Assembly: GCA_900552465.1 (NCBI GenBank)
Contig: URZO01000014.1
Span: forward strand, 4,973 to 68,972
DNA: 64,000 nt
Source: an uncultured Parabacteroides sp.
GTDB lineage: Bacteria > Bacteroidota > Bacteroidia > Bacteroidales > Tannerellaceae
Direction: 5' to 3'
Both the position numbers and the translations under genes were made by a program. This document shows positions 26,592 to 35,510 of this stretch, piece after piece (the first letter of the stretch is position 1; the number at the start of each line of letters is the position of its first letter). Below the pieces are notes generated by a model. It searched no databases, was not told the DNA's origin, and saw only the letters and a program-made list of their open reading frames with translations.

Positions 26592-27227
26592 TTATAGAAA
26601 CAGGCGAACGACTTCGAACGCTTCGGCATAAGGGCAGCCGGCTTGTACGCCGCGTGCCTTAGCCAGCGAAAAGATAAACTCTTCGGAGAGATAGTCGCGT
26701 GCTCCCTGCGATTCGTATGCTTTCAATGCTTTCACTTTGGCCTGGATGTGTTCCCGGCTCAGTTCGACGAAGCATTGCGTGTTGAATGTCAGATTGTTCC
26801 AGATTAGTTCGTAGCCTAATAAGGTTGTGTTTTTGAAAGCCCGCAAGCCTTCCTGGGCGATCGTCGTATGATCCTGGTGGATGTCGTGCAGGCTCGGGAT
26901 AAAGACCAGATCAAAGTTATTCGCTTTTTTGAGGCGGATCAGTTCTTCCAGTATTTCCTGTCGGGCATATCCTAACTTGCGCACTTCGTAATTGTAAATG
27001 ATAAGATTTTCCGGTAATATGCCTAACAGAGCGGTCGCCTTTTTTACTTCCGTTTTCAGAACATCCTTCGGGAAACCTTCGGGCACGGACTGTTGGGCGG
27101 TAGAGAAAGCGACATAGGTGACTTTCTTTCCGAGTTCGACCAGTTTGCTTATCGTTCCTCCCAATCCTAATTCCCCGTCATCGGTGTGGGGGGCTAAGAC
27201 CAGTATGTTGTTGTAGCTGTTTAACAT
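26592..27227 (-). CDS. PIG-L family deacetylase
   Basis: A 211-residue zinc-dependent LmbE/PIG-L N-acetylglucosaminyl deacetylase. The N-terminal metal and catalytic motif APHTDDGELGLGGT (residues 12-25) is a variant of the family's PHPDDExxGxGG, with Thr replacing Pro between His and the Asp pair. The second metal ligand is in SLHDIHQDHTTIAQ (~110-123). Family members remove the acetyl group from GlcNAc on lipid carriers or small molecules. It follows the FemAB-like gene by 12 bases and precedes the polysaccharide deacetylase-like gene by 14, so the operon encodes two deacetylases of different folds. Confidence 0.87.
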   Translation of the reverse strand: MLNSYNNILVLAPHTDDGELGLGGTISKLVELGKKVTYVAFSTAQQSVPEGFPKDVLKTEVKKATALLGILPENLIIYNYEVRKLGYARQEILEELIRLKKANNFDLVFIPSLHDIHQDHTTIAQEGLRAFKNTTLLGYELIWNNLTFNTQCFVELSREHIQAKVKALKAYESQGARDYLSEEFIFSLAKARGVQAGCPYAEAFEVVRLFL

Positions 27228-27239
27228 GCTAATTCTGAC

Positions 27240-28199
27240 TTATGAATTATGAGTTATAACTCTTTTCATTTTTAAATAGACTCTATTTAATAAACTTAGT
27301 TTTCCTTTGGTTATTGTGAAGAAAGGCGTTTGAATTGCACCAAATTCTCGGAAAAAGCGTTCGACTCCCGGTATCATGGAACCTTCAAAGTCGAATACGT
27401 CTGTAAATTGTGAGACGTAACGGATACATTCCCATAATATTAGGCTATGCGCACCGGATTCCCGTAATGCCGGATCGCCTCCGCCTGCCAGATACCAAGC
27501 CGAACTTTCCTGCCAGACGATAAAAACGGCTGCGTGCAAACGTCCCTGATCGTCGTATCCTCCCCATAAGTCTCCCTGGTTTTGTTCCCGACAGACGTTG
27601 ATCAGTTTTACCAGTATTTCCGTATCTTCCTTATTCGTAGTATGCTGACGTTCGAATGTCTGTGCCTGTACTTTCAGAAATTCTTCGATGGAAATACCTC
27701 TCTTAACAGTGATATGATATTTGTCTTTTGCTTTTGTGATGTTCCGGCGGATATTGGGACTCATGTTTTCCCGGAGCGCGTCTGCATCCTGAATACCTTT
27801 CAGCAGGTATGTATAACGCGTAGTTTGTTGGTAACCCTCCCAATAGAAAGGTAGCCAATCGGTAATATTATAATGGAAGTTTTGCAGGAAATGCGGATAA
27901 GGTTTCAGGTTTTCCAGCAATTGTTTGCATAAAGCCTGCCGCCTGCCTAATGCCTTCGTGTATTTGGTGTCGTCGGATTCGGGTGCGAACCAGGGACCCA
28001 TCGTTTGTGTACAGGAAGGCATCGAAATTATATTCCGTTGTGGAATGTAGAGCGGCATGGCTGCCGTGATTTTCCCTTTTTCTTCCACCAACAAGACCTC
28101 CCATCTGTCTTTGCCGCAAACCGTATCGAGCCACCAGTCACGGGAGAAGATGGGGATACTTTTCTCGATGTTGCAAAGTTGATGGTATTTGTCTTTCAT
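27240..28199 (-). CDS. FemAB/GNAT-fold acyltransferase-like protein
   Basis: A 319-residue protein of the FemAB/CelD-like GNAT superfamily. SRDWWLDTVCGKDRWEVLLVE at the start and the central SPNIRRNITKAKDKYHITVKRG (~145-165) match the conserved core of this group. Later LHAAVFIVWQESSAWYLAGG (~227-246) and HSLILWECIRY form the second GNAT half. Related proteins add amino acids to peptidoglycan precursors or acyl groups to sugars. In this operon a sugar N-acyl transfer following deacetylation is attractive but inferred. It is the first gene of the operon, 28 bases or more after the structured repeat element. Confidence 0.78.
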   Translation of the reverse strand: MKDKYHQLCNIEKSIPIFSRDWWLDTVCGKDRWEVLLVEEKGKITAAMPLYIPQRNIISMPSCTQTMGPWFAPESDDTKYTKALGRRQALCKQLLENLKPYPHFLQNFHYNITDWLPFYWEGYQQTTRYTYLLKGIQDADALRENMSPNIRRNITKAKDKYHITVKRGISIEEFLKVQAQTFERQHTTNKEDTEILVKLINVCREQNQGDLWGGYDDQGRLHAAVFIVWQESSAWYLAGGGDPALRESGAHSLILWECIRYVSQFTDVFDFEGSMIPGVERFFREFGAIQTPFFTITKGKLSLLNRVYLKMKRVITHNS

Positions 28200-28555
28200 T
28201 TTTAATGTATGATTTAACTGTTACTTTTGGCTTGATCCAAAAGTAACCAAAAGATCAAGGCTTAATCGTCCGGGCTACTCCGGGCAAAGGCGTTCCCGCA
28301 CTCGATGCGGGATCGCAGAGGGACAGACGGTATCACAATCCTCAACAGAGCCGTCAGGCTCTACTTCCGGCCTAAGCTGGTGAGCGTTAAGCGCAGAGAC
28401 CGCAGTGAGCGCCCGGAGCGTCTGCTGTTTGAGCGAAGCGAGTTTCAGACGCGACAGCGAACGAAGGGAACGGAGTAGCGAAGCAGGTTCGGCCTTGATC
28501 TTTTGGTTACTTTTCCATCAAGGGAAAAGTAACAGATAAATCCTCGTTTATCGAA
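28200..28555. other. Non-coding gap occupied by a structured inverted-repeat element
   Basis: The gap between the SusD and FemAB-like genes is almost entirely the element at 28221-28533. No credible gene was found on either strand. Confidence 0.6.
28221..28533. mobile_element. MITE-like structured element with 23-bp terminal inverted repeats
   Basis: The 23 bases at 28239-28261 are an exact reverse complement of 28492-28514. Outside them each end folds on itself: 28221-28246 and 28506-28532 carry TTACTTTT and AAAAGTAA arms. The interior is unusually GC-rich for an intergenic region and packed with dyads: TCCCGCA/TGCGGGA, AGAGCC/GGCTCT and GCGTCTG/CAGACGC. It has no transposase and no convincing reading frame. 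It looks like a non-autonomous mobile or structured-RNA repeat of Bacteroidales; multicopy status is from general recollection and untested here. Confidence 0.6.
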
Positions 28556-30028
28556 CTACCACAGCGGATGCTGTTGCAGATTCGGATTCTTGTCCGTTTC
28601 GTCCTGAGGCAAAGGTAATGAATAATATTTATCATCCACAGGTCTGCCCAAGCGTTCTGCCATGCAATGTTGCCGTTTCATGTCGAAGAGAGATTGTCCT
28701 TCTGCCGCGAACTCCCAGGTCCGTTCCTGTATGATTGCCTTCCGCAGGTCCGCTTGTGAGATAGAGGAAGGAATCGGATCGAGCCCGGCCCTTGCCCGTA
28801 CCCGGTTGATGCCGACCAGCGCATCTCCGACACGATTCATCTCGCAATAGGCTTCAGACTGTATTAATAAAACATCAGCATAACGTATGATCTTCCTGTT
28901 GCAACCATAGTCGCCTGCGGCTGAAGACTGATTGTCGTTCGGGTCCAGATATTTGGCAAAATGACAAAGCGGGAAAGAGGGTTCCGTAACGTTGTCCGGA
29001 TCGTAAACATAATGTTTCCCGGTCTTAACATCGGTGAACTCTGTGAGGAACGTGGTCGAAATACGTTTGTCCTTAACTTCGTATGTCTTATAGAATTCAG
29101 GAGTCGAGATGAAAGAAGACCATCCATCCGTTTTTTTGACATTGTAACCGCGCATACCTGTTATGGCCGGTGAATCATTTCCATTGATGTTCGTCTGGAA
29201 TTCGATATCAAAGATATATTCTTTCCCGTGTTCGTTGGTTACATCGAAAATATGTCTGAAATTATCTTCCAGCCCATAGCCGAAAGCTCCTTCATTACTG
29301 ATAATTTCAGTGGCTTTGGAAGCTGCCTTTTCCCAGAAACCGGCTTTGTTCCAAGGCCATCCCGCTTGTGTCAGGTAAACTTTGGACAACATGGACATTG
29401 CTGCACCTTTGGTAGCCCGTCCGGCATCTGAGTCTCCCCATTTAACCGGAAGAGCCGATTCCGCATACTGCAAATCCTCTTCGATCAAAGCCCAAACCGC
29501 ATCGTCCGTGCCTTGGTTGGATGGAACTTCGTCATTCAGGTTATCTGTTTCCCGGATGACAACAATATGGTCATAGAAGCGCATCAGATCAAAATAAGCT
29601 AAGGCACGCAGGAATTTTGCCTGTCCGACAATCTGTTTCTTTGTTTCTTCTGATTTGAATGTGATGTTATTGATGTTCAGTAACAAGTTGTTTGCACGCC
29701 GAATGGCGGAATAGGAGATTTGCCAAATGTTTTTGCAAAAATCGGTGGTCGGTGTCCAAGTCAAATTGTCCATTTCTACACGCGAAGGGGCACTGGCATT
29801 GGCATAGGCCGCTTCACCGGGGAAATCGGCTCCCATCCAAATATAGCGCCTATAACTTTTTTCATCGGCAAATGTATTGTAGACAGCCGACAGCGCAGCA
29901 TTTGCATCCGCTTCCGTTTTATAGAAGTTGTCAGGAGTGATAAACTCGTATGCTTCTTCATCCAGAAAACCGCAAGAGGAAGAAGACACCAGTAATGCTA
30001 ATCCGATTATATATTTATATAGTTTCAT
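28556..30028 (-). CDS. SusD/RagB-family outer-membrane lipoprotein
   Basis: A 490-residue SusD-like glycan-binding lipoprotein that caps the partner SusC channel at the cell surface. The signal peptide ends in SSSSCGFLDEE (lipoprotein Cys at ~20). The N-terminal SusD domain (EAYEFITPDNFYKTEADANAALSAVYNT) with TPR-like helices and the C-terminal RagB region (ILRYADVLLIQSEAYCEMNRVG-like IIRYADVLLIQSEAYCEMNR, then FDMKRQ) are intact. It is 20 bases downstream of its SusC gene. Unlike the rightward pair, no glycosidase gene follows it, so the ligand cannot be guessed. Confidence 0.93.
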   Translation of the reverse strand: MKLYKYIIGLALLVSSSSCGFLDEEAYEFITPDNFYKTEADANAALSAVYNTFADEKSYRRYIWMGADFPGEAAYANASAPSRVEMDNLTWTPTTDFCKNIWQISYSAIRRANNLLLNINNITFKSEETKKQIVGQAKFLRALAYFDLMRFYDHIVVIRETDNLNDEVPSNQGTDDAVWALIEEDLQYAESALPVKWGDSDAGRATKGAAMSMLSKVYLTQAGWPWNKAGFWEKAASKATEIISNEGAFGYGLEDNFRHIFDVTNEHGKEYIFDIEFQTNINGNDSPAITGMRGYNVKKTDGWSSFISTPEFYKTYEVKDKRISTTFLTEFTDVKTGKHYVYDPDNVTEPSFPLCHFAKYLDPNDNQSSAAGDYGCNRKIIRYADVLLIQSEAYCEMNRVGDALVGINRVRARAGLDPIPSSISQADLRKAIIQERTWEFAAEGQSLFDMKRQHCMAERLGRPVDDKYYSLPLPQDETDKNPNLQQHPLW

Positions 30029-30048
30029 ATTCTGTTCGTTTTAAGTGA

Positions 30049-33000
30049 TTAAAAACCAATGTTTACACCGAGAATGAAAGAGCGGGCAGTCGGGTAGGCA
30101 TTATAGTCCACACCCATCTGGAGATTGCTTTGTCCCTGGCTGTTCACTTCCGGGTTGAAACCGGAGTATCCGGTGATCGTCAGCAAGTTCTGTGCAGTGG
30201 CATACACACGCAGTGACCGGAGGAATGAAACTTTCGGGAACGTATAACCTAATGTTACGTTCTGGACACGGAGGAACGAACCGTCTTCGATCAGGAAATC
30301 GGACTGTAGCAGATTCTGGTTGACCAGTACGTGCGCACGCGGATATTTCCCGTTCGGGTTGGTGGCAGTCCAGCGGTTCATTACTTCTGCACGTTGATTA
30401 CCCCATGCACTGACGATATTGGTTTCGGCACGTAATACATTATATATATCGTTGCCGACAGAACCGTTGATATAGATAGACAGGTCAAAATTCTTATACG
30501 AGAAGTTGTTGGTCCATCCGAAGATGAAATCCGGATTCGGGTCGCCCACGATCTGGCGGTCTTCTCCGAAACTGATCTTGCCGTCACCGTCTTTGTCCAC
30601 GAAACTCATATCGCCGACTTTGTCGAAGTTGGAGTCTGCAACACGTGCAGCGTCTTGCCATTCTTTTTCCGTACGCATCACACCGTTTGTCTTCAGCAAG
30701 TTCCATACACCGACGGGTAATCCGGGTTCAAGCCAGCTGCCGTTGACTTTCAGGTGGCCGGAGATCGTACCCTGCTGAGTCGGGATATACCCCGGAATTT
30801 CCAGCACTTTATTCTTATTGGTAGACCAGTTGATCATCGTATTCCATTTGAATTGCCCGGTCAACACGTCTGCGGACACACTTAGCTCGAGACCTTTATT
30901 CTGCAAACTGCCGATATTCTTCAGAACAGAACCGAAACCGGTCGTCAGCGGAACGGAGATATTCCACAACAGGTCGGTTGTCTTTTTGTAATAATAGTCA
31001 GCCGTGAAGTTCAGCCGGTTATTGAATACGCCAAAGTCGACACCGATGTCAGTGATGGCTGTCGTTTCCCATTTCAGGTCCGGGTTCGGCATGTTGCCTG
31101 CACCGATACCGACACTGGTCACGCCTCCGATCGGATACACATACGTGTTCATCTTCTCCTGCGAAGAGTAGCTGGAGATGTTCTGGTTACCGGTTACACC
31201 CCAACTTCCTCTGATCTTCAGGTTACTGATCCAGTTGACGTCTTTCATAAACTTTTCCTGATTGATACGCCAGGCTGCTGCGAATGAGGGGAAGAATGCC
31301 CATTTGTTGTTCGTCCCGAATTTGGAACTGCCGTCAGCACGTCCTGTCACGGTGAAAAGGTATTTATCCATCAATACATAGTTGATACGTCCGAAGCCGG
31401 ACAACAGCGTGCTTTTGCTCCTTCCCGTGTTCGGTTTGTCCCATTGCGCGCCGGCATCCAGGTTGTTGTATCCATATACGTCGCTGATGAAATCGCGGGC
31501 AGTCATGGAGCTGGTCTTATTTTCTTCATACAGCAGGGAAGAACCGATCATCACGTTCAGTGAATGCACTCCGATTTTCTTGATATACGTCAGGATGTTT
31601 TCGTTGGAGTAAGAACTGCTGCGGCGGTTCTGCTGCTGTGCGATACCGTTGGCATTGTAGCCGGTATTCGTCTCCTTCGGTTCGTACACTTCACGCAGGG
31701 CGCTCGACATGTCGGCACCTCCGCTGACTTTCAGAGTCAGTCCGTCGATGATATGGAATGTCAGGTCTGCAGAGGCCAGTATACGGTCGATTGTCCCTTT
31801 ATCCTGAAGGTATTCGACATACGGTATCGGGTTGGGTACGGCAGAAGAACCGGACAGATAGTTCATGCGGATAAAATCGCCTGTTTCCGGATCTCTGACC
31901 GGAACAGTCGGAGGTAATACCAAAGCGGCATTGATAACAGACGTGTTTCCGCCTCCGTCACCATTCTCGCGGCCGATATTGGCAAATACGCGGCTGATTG
32001 TGAAGCTGGTGGACAGGTCTACAATTTTGGATATCTTGGTATCGATGTTGTTACGCAGAGATACGCGGTTGAAGTCCTGGTTCTTCACGACACCGTCCTG
32101 TGAAAAATAGCTGGCGACAACGGAGAACTTTGTGTTTTCACTGCCTCCGTTAACCGAGACGTTATGGCTGTGCATCGGGGCCGAACGGAAGATCAGATCC
32201 TGATAGTTGGTCCCTTCTCCCAACTGGTCGACTGCGGGATAAAGCGGATTGGGCGAAGCGCTCGGATAATAGATCGGACGGCCGTCGGTTAGGGCACCTT
32301 CGTTTGCCATTTCCGCCCATTCGGTAGCGTTCATCATATCCAGCTTTTTGGCGACATGCTGGAAGCCGACATATCCGTCATAGGTAACTGTCGTTTTTCC
32401 TGTTTTACCCCTTTTGGTTGTAATCAGGATTACACCGTTCGCACCACGGGAGCCGTAGATAGAAGTGGCAGAGGCGTCTTTCAGGATTTCCATGCTTTCG
32501 ATATCGCCCGGGTTTAAGGTTGCCAGCGGGTTTTGTCCGGCACCTGAACCACCGGCCGAACCACCGGCCGTCACGGGATAACCGTCGATGACATAAAGCG
32601 GCTGGTTACCGGAAGTCAGTGAGTTTCCACCACGAATACGGATGTCGACAACGCCGCCCGGAGAACCGGAAGTCGCCATAACCTGTACACCTGCAACCTT
32701 ACCCTGCAAGCCCTGGTCGAAAGAAGAAATGGCCTGTTTCTGGATCACGTCCGATTTAACGGAACCGACAGAGCCTGTCAGGTCGCTTTTCCGCATGACG
32801 CCGTATCCGACGACAACCACTTCATCCAATGCTTTTGTGTCTTCTGCCAGCTTGATTGTCAGCGATGCTTTGTTCCCTACCGGGACTTCCTGCGTGTTGA
32901 AGCCGATATAGGAAATTTGCAGTATGGCTTTCGGAGTAACGGTTAAGGTAAACCTGCCGTTCATGTCAGTGATTGTTCCGTTGGTCGTACCTTTTTCAAT

Positions 33001-33417
33001 GATATTGGCACCGATGACCGGTTCGCCGGTGGCATCCTTTACAATTCCGGTGATGGTTTGTCCTTTTTGTTGTAAACTAACCGGAACTGCGGCTTTTTCA
33101 TCTTTAGAGATGATAATCTGCCGGTCGGAGATGTAGTAATGTGTGTTGGTTCCTTCAAATATCTGATCGAGGATTTTGGATACCTGTTCTTTTTCCGCTT
33201 TGACGGATACCTTCCGGTTCAGGTCGACCGAGTTATCCATATAGAAAAAGATATATTCGCTCTCTTTCTCGATCTTATTCAATACTTCTTTCACCGTGAG
33301 GTTATTCGATTCGATGGTGAAGAATGTTTCCTGCGAGTATGTTTCCGTCGCCAGACAGATATTCACACTCATCCATAAAAACAGCAGGCAAATACTAAAC
33401 CTTGTGTTATTTTTCAT
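30049..33417 (-). CDS. SusC/RagA TonB-dependent transporter with STN domain
   Basis: A 1122-residue outer-membrane transporter. After a signal peptide comes a secretin/TonB N-terminal (STN) domain (~35-105), which marks transporters that signal through FecR anti-sigma factors. A carboxypeptidase-like regulatory domain follows (ITGIVKDATGEPVIGANI, ~120-200), then the TonB box region DEVVVVGYG, the plug (~215-340) and the 22-strand barrel ending in a terminal Phe. It imports an oligosaccharide together with the SusD protein. The upstream FecR gene is frameshifted, which may affect its regulation. Confidence 0.95.
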   Translation of the reverse strand: MKNNTRFSICLLFLWMSVNICLATETYSQETFFTIESNNLTVKEVLNKIEKESEYIFFYMDNSVDLNRKVSVKAEKEQVSKILDQIFEGTNTHYYISDRQIIISKDEKAAVPVSLQQKGQTITGIVKDATGEPVIGANIIEKGTTNGTITDMNGRFTLTVTPKAILQISYIGFNTQEVPVGNKASLTIKLAEDTKALDEVVVVGYGVMRKSDLTGSVGSVKSDVIQKQAISSFDQGLQGKVAGVQVMATSGSPGGVVDIRIRGGNSLTSGNQPLYVIDGYPVTAGGSAGGSGAGQNPLATLNPGDIESMEILKDASATSIYGSRGANGVILITTKRGKTGKTTVTYDGYVGFQHVAKKLDMMNATEWAEMANEGALTDGRPIYYPSASPNPLYPAVDQLGEGTNYQDLIFRSAPMHSHNVSVNGGSENTKFSVVASYFSQDGVVKNQDFNRVSLRNNIDTKISKIVDLSTSFTISRVFANIGRENGDGGGNTSVINAALVLPPTVPVRDPETGDFIRMNYLSGSSAVPNPIPYVEYLQDKGTIDRILASADLTFHIIDGLTLKVSGGADMSSALREVYEPKETNTGYNANGIAQQQNRRSSSYSNENILTYIKKIGVHSLNVMIGSSLLYEENKTSSMTARDFISDVYGYNNLDAGAQWDKPNTGRSKSTLLSGFGRINYVLMDKYLFTVTGRADGSSKFGTNNKWAFFPSFAAAWRINQEKFMKDVNWISNLKIRGSWGVTGNQNISSYSSQEKMNTYVYPIGGVTSVGIGAGNMPNPDLKWETTAITDIGVDFGVFNNRLNFTADYYYKKTTDLLWNISVPLTTGFGSVLKNIGSLQNKGLELSVSADVLTGQFKWNTMINWSTNKNKVLEIPGYIPTQQGTISGHLKVNGSWLEPGLPVGVWNLLKTNGVMRTEKEWQDAARVADSNFDKVGDMSFVDKDGDGKISFGEDRQIVGDPNPDFIFGWTNNFSYKNFDLSIYINGSVGNDIYNVLRAETNIVSAWGNQRAEVMNRWTATNPNGKYPRAHVLVNQNLLQSDFLIEDGSFLRVQNVTLGYTFPKVSFLRSLRVYATAQNLLTITGYSGFNPEVNSQGQSNLQMGVDYNAYPTARSFILGVNIGF

Positions 33418-33531
33418 GTTGATTGTAGTGATTTAAGTTGGTAATGATTTTTTTGACTTCTCATCCTGAAAGAAGGATGTGGCAATCCCTCTTGTGTTGT
33501 TGCGATTTAAGGACCCATAATGTTTCGTTTT

Positions 33532-34548
33532 TTAATGTTTGACTTTTATTAGCACACTCTCATATTTGTTGTCGATTTCAATAGGAGCCGCTTTCTGCAA
33601 AGCGTTCATGACCTCTCCAAAACTCTCTTTCAGATCCAGTTTACCGCTGCAACTCAACTCGTCGGCCGGTTTTTCGCAATAGATGTTGACTCCGTAATAG
33701 CGGGATAGCTTTTTCACTATTTCTTTAAGCGGTTGCCGGTGGAACTGGTAATATCCGTCTTTCCATGCGACATAGTCGTCGGTGTTGACTGTGACGATCC
33801 GGCCTTTATGCATACCACTGTCGTAGTCGAACATTTCATTGGGAGACAGAATGTTCTTGCATTTGCCACCGAGGTTGACTTCTACCTTTCCGCTAACCAG
33901 GATGACCCGCATGTTGGCTTCGTTCTCATAGGCCGCTACGTTGAACTGGGTACCTAATACTTTGATATCCATCTGGTGCGTTTTGACGATAAAAGGTTTT
34001 TGTTCGTCGCGGCTGACGTCCAGGTATATTTCTCCATCTACGAATATTTCTCTTTTCTCTTTTGTGAATTTTACCGGATAAACGACTTTAGAACCGGAGT
34101 TCACCCATATTTTAGTGCCGTCGGCAAATGTAATGGACGAGCGTCTGCCGATGGGGACGATCAGTTGGTTGAACTCCTGCTCTTGGTTTCGATCTTTTTT
34201 TTGCGTAAGATCAACCTGTTTGGAATTGACATTTACATGTCCCTCTTTTTTATATTCAAGTTGAGTCTCTGTTCCGTCTATTGCCAGTTTTTCATTGTTG
34301 GAAAGAACCAATTGCACTTTTTGGCTTGCACTGTCCGGCGCAGGATTGGATTGAATGATTGCCAGATAGTCCGTGTCGGTTTTCTCCGGTCGTTGAACAA
34401 CCTGTTTCCCGACAGCCAGCAACAGGAGGAGGGCAGCTGCCGAGCTGATTGCGATCCGGATAAATCGTCTTTGTTTTTTCTTTTTATCCGTTTCCGAATT
34501 CTTTTTTGCTATGCGTTCCCATAACGCATATTCTTCATTGTCGGACAA
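33532..34548 (-). CDS. FecR-type anti-sigma factor, major fragment (frameshifted gene)
   Basis: The 338-residue reading frame holds the transmembrane segment (IRIAISSAAALLLLLAVG, ~27-44), the periplasmic FecR domain (GRRSSITFADGTKIWVNSGS, ~130-150) and the C-terminal STN-interacting region. It has no ATG: the first possible start is a TTG, and the family's cytoplasmic sigma-binding segment is missing. That segment is found in another frame just upstream (34509-34745). Family members normally read continuously from such an N-terminus into the LSDNEEYALWERI motif seen here, so the two parts are one gene split by a -1 frameshift. Either it is inactivated, misread or recoded. Confidence 0.8.
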   Translation of the reverse strand: MSDNEEYALWERIAKKNSETDKKKKQRRFIRIAISSAAALLLLLAVGKQVVQRPEKTDTDYLAIIQSNPAPDSASQKVQLVLSNNEKLAIDGTETQLEYKKEGHVNVNSKQVDLTQKKDRNQEQEFNQLIVPIGRRSSITFADGTKIWVNSGSKVVYPVKFTKEKREIFVDGEIYLDVSRDEQKPFIVKTHQMDIKVLGTQFNVAAYENEANMRVILVSGKVEVNLGGKCKNILSPNEMFDYDSGMHKGRIVTVNTDDYVAWKDGYYQFHRQPLKEIVKKLSRYYGVNIYCEKPADELSCSGKLDLKESFGEVMNALQKAAPIEIDNKYESVLIKVKH

Positions 34549-34745
34549 TGAAGAATATGCTGTATTATTGTATGTAAAAAGAGACGGGCATTTTGTATTT
34601 CTTCGGACAAAGCTGTATCCTTTTCCTGGAGTTTGTACCAGAAATCCCGGCTTTCTTTTGTGGGATGTAGTTCCGACTGTATGAAAAAGTCGTCATTCAA
34701 CAGTTGGTCTGCCGTATATTTCAAATAGTTTTTATCCATTTTCAT
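34509..34745 (-). CDS. N-terminal fragment of the frameshifted FecR gene
   Basis: A 78-residue frame beginning MKMDKNYLKYTADQLLNDDF, which matches the cytoplasmic anti-sigma N-terminus of Bacteroidales FecR proteins through about residue 55 (NARLFLH). After that the frame runs into non-family sequence and stops. The break is at the heptamer CTTTTTA (34575-34581, minus strand, zero frame CTC TTT TTA CAT); slipping back one base there rejoins the frame of 33532-34548 with no gap and gives a protein of about 400 residues, the usual family size. It could be a mutation, an assembly error or programmed frameshifting. Confidence 0.7.
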   Translation of the reverse strand: MKMDKNYLKYTADQLLNDDFFIQSELHPTKESRDFWYKLQEKDTALSEEIQNARLFLHTIIQHILHCPTMKNMRYGNA

Positions 34746-34817
34746 TCCCTGTTCTTTAGAAAGGACAAAGTCGTTTCTTCTTTATACTCACCGGAAGTGA
34801 ATTTTTTTAAATTTTTC

Positions 34818-35402
34818 TTAGTGCAACGAAACGGATAAAAGGAGCAAGAATACATCTATTGATCCGTACATATCCCGGACTTTCTTCAGTGAACGCTGGA
34901 TCAGGTTCTGTGCAGACTGGTAGTTCATGTCCATCATGATGCAGATTTCTTCAAAACTAAGCTCTTGGATGTAGCGATAATAAATGATTTCCTTTTGGCG
35001 GGGAGTCAGTATATTGAGGATTTCCTGTATCTTTTTCTGTTGGCATGCATATTGCTCATTATCCAGATATTGCTCTTCGACTGTCAGGTCCAGGGTGAAT
35101 GAAACCGCTTCATTATCGTAGGGTGTATAGCGATCTTCTTTGTACAGCGCGTTGATCAAACTGTTCTTCATGGATACAAGCAGGTATACTTTTACATTTT
35201 GGGGCGTAATCAGTTGTTTTCTGTTTTTGTACAATCCGGTGAAGACATCCTGGATGCAATCTTTGATCAACTCCGTGTCGGAAGTAAAACGACGCCCGTA
35301 TCGGAACAACATTTGTATGTGGACTTTATATATCCAGCTATAAGCATCGTTATCGCCCGCCAGGAACTGGTTCCATTTTATTTTGCTCTCGTCTTCCCGC
35401 AT
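34818..35402 (-). CDS. ECF-type RNA polymerase sigma factor
   Basis: A 194-residue sigma-70-family extracytoplasmic-function factor. Region 2 (DAYSWIYKVHIQMLFRYGRR ... CIQDVFTGLY, ~20-80) and region 4 (LTPRQKEIIYYRYIQELSFEEI, ~135-175) are intact. It should be held by the adjacent FecR anti-sigma protein and released when the SusC transporter binds substrate. The ATG at 35402 is chosen because the longer frame starts with a TTG that overlaps the -7 box. It is the first gene of the leftward sigma-FecR-SusC-SusD set, and it is the only sigma factor gene near either of the two sets. Confidence 0.93.
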   Translation of the reverse strand: MREDESKIKWNQFLAGDNDAYSWIYKVHIQMLFRYGRRFTSDTELIKDCIQDVFTGLYKNRKQLITPQNVKVYLLVSMKNSLINALYKEDRYTPYDNEAVSFTLDLTVEEQYLDNEQYACQQKKIQEILNILTPRQKEIIYYRYIQELSFEEICIMMDMNYQSAQNLIQRSLKKVRDMYGSIDVFLLLLSVSLH

Positions 35403-35420
35403 ATTATTGCTGTATCGTTG

Positions 35421-35428
35421 CAAATATA
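35421..35428 (-). promoter_or_regulatory. -7 box of the ECF sigma gene
   Basis: Minus-strand TATATTTG, 18 bases upstream of the chosen ATG. It matches the housekeeping consensus, which suggests basal, sigma-A-type expression of the ECF factor. Confidence 0.55.
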
Positions 35429-35510
35429 GGCTTTTTATCCTAAAATATATGGAATGTATTTAAAAATACCCGGTATGTATTTGAATTTTCCCCGGTACCT
35501 AATTCGATGT

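Noticed and set aside
21905..28199. Exosortase (PEP-CTERM) locus
   Set aside because: FemAB-like and deacetylase genes recall such loci, but no exosortase or PEP-CTERM protein gene is found.
28221..28533. Small protein genes within the inverted-repeat element
   Set aside because: Open frames here follow from the GC-rich structured sequence and show no domain features or start context.
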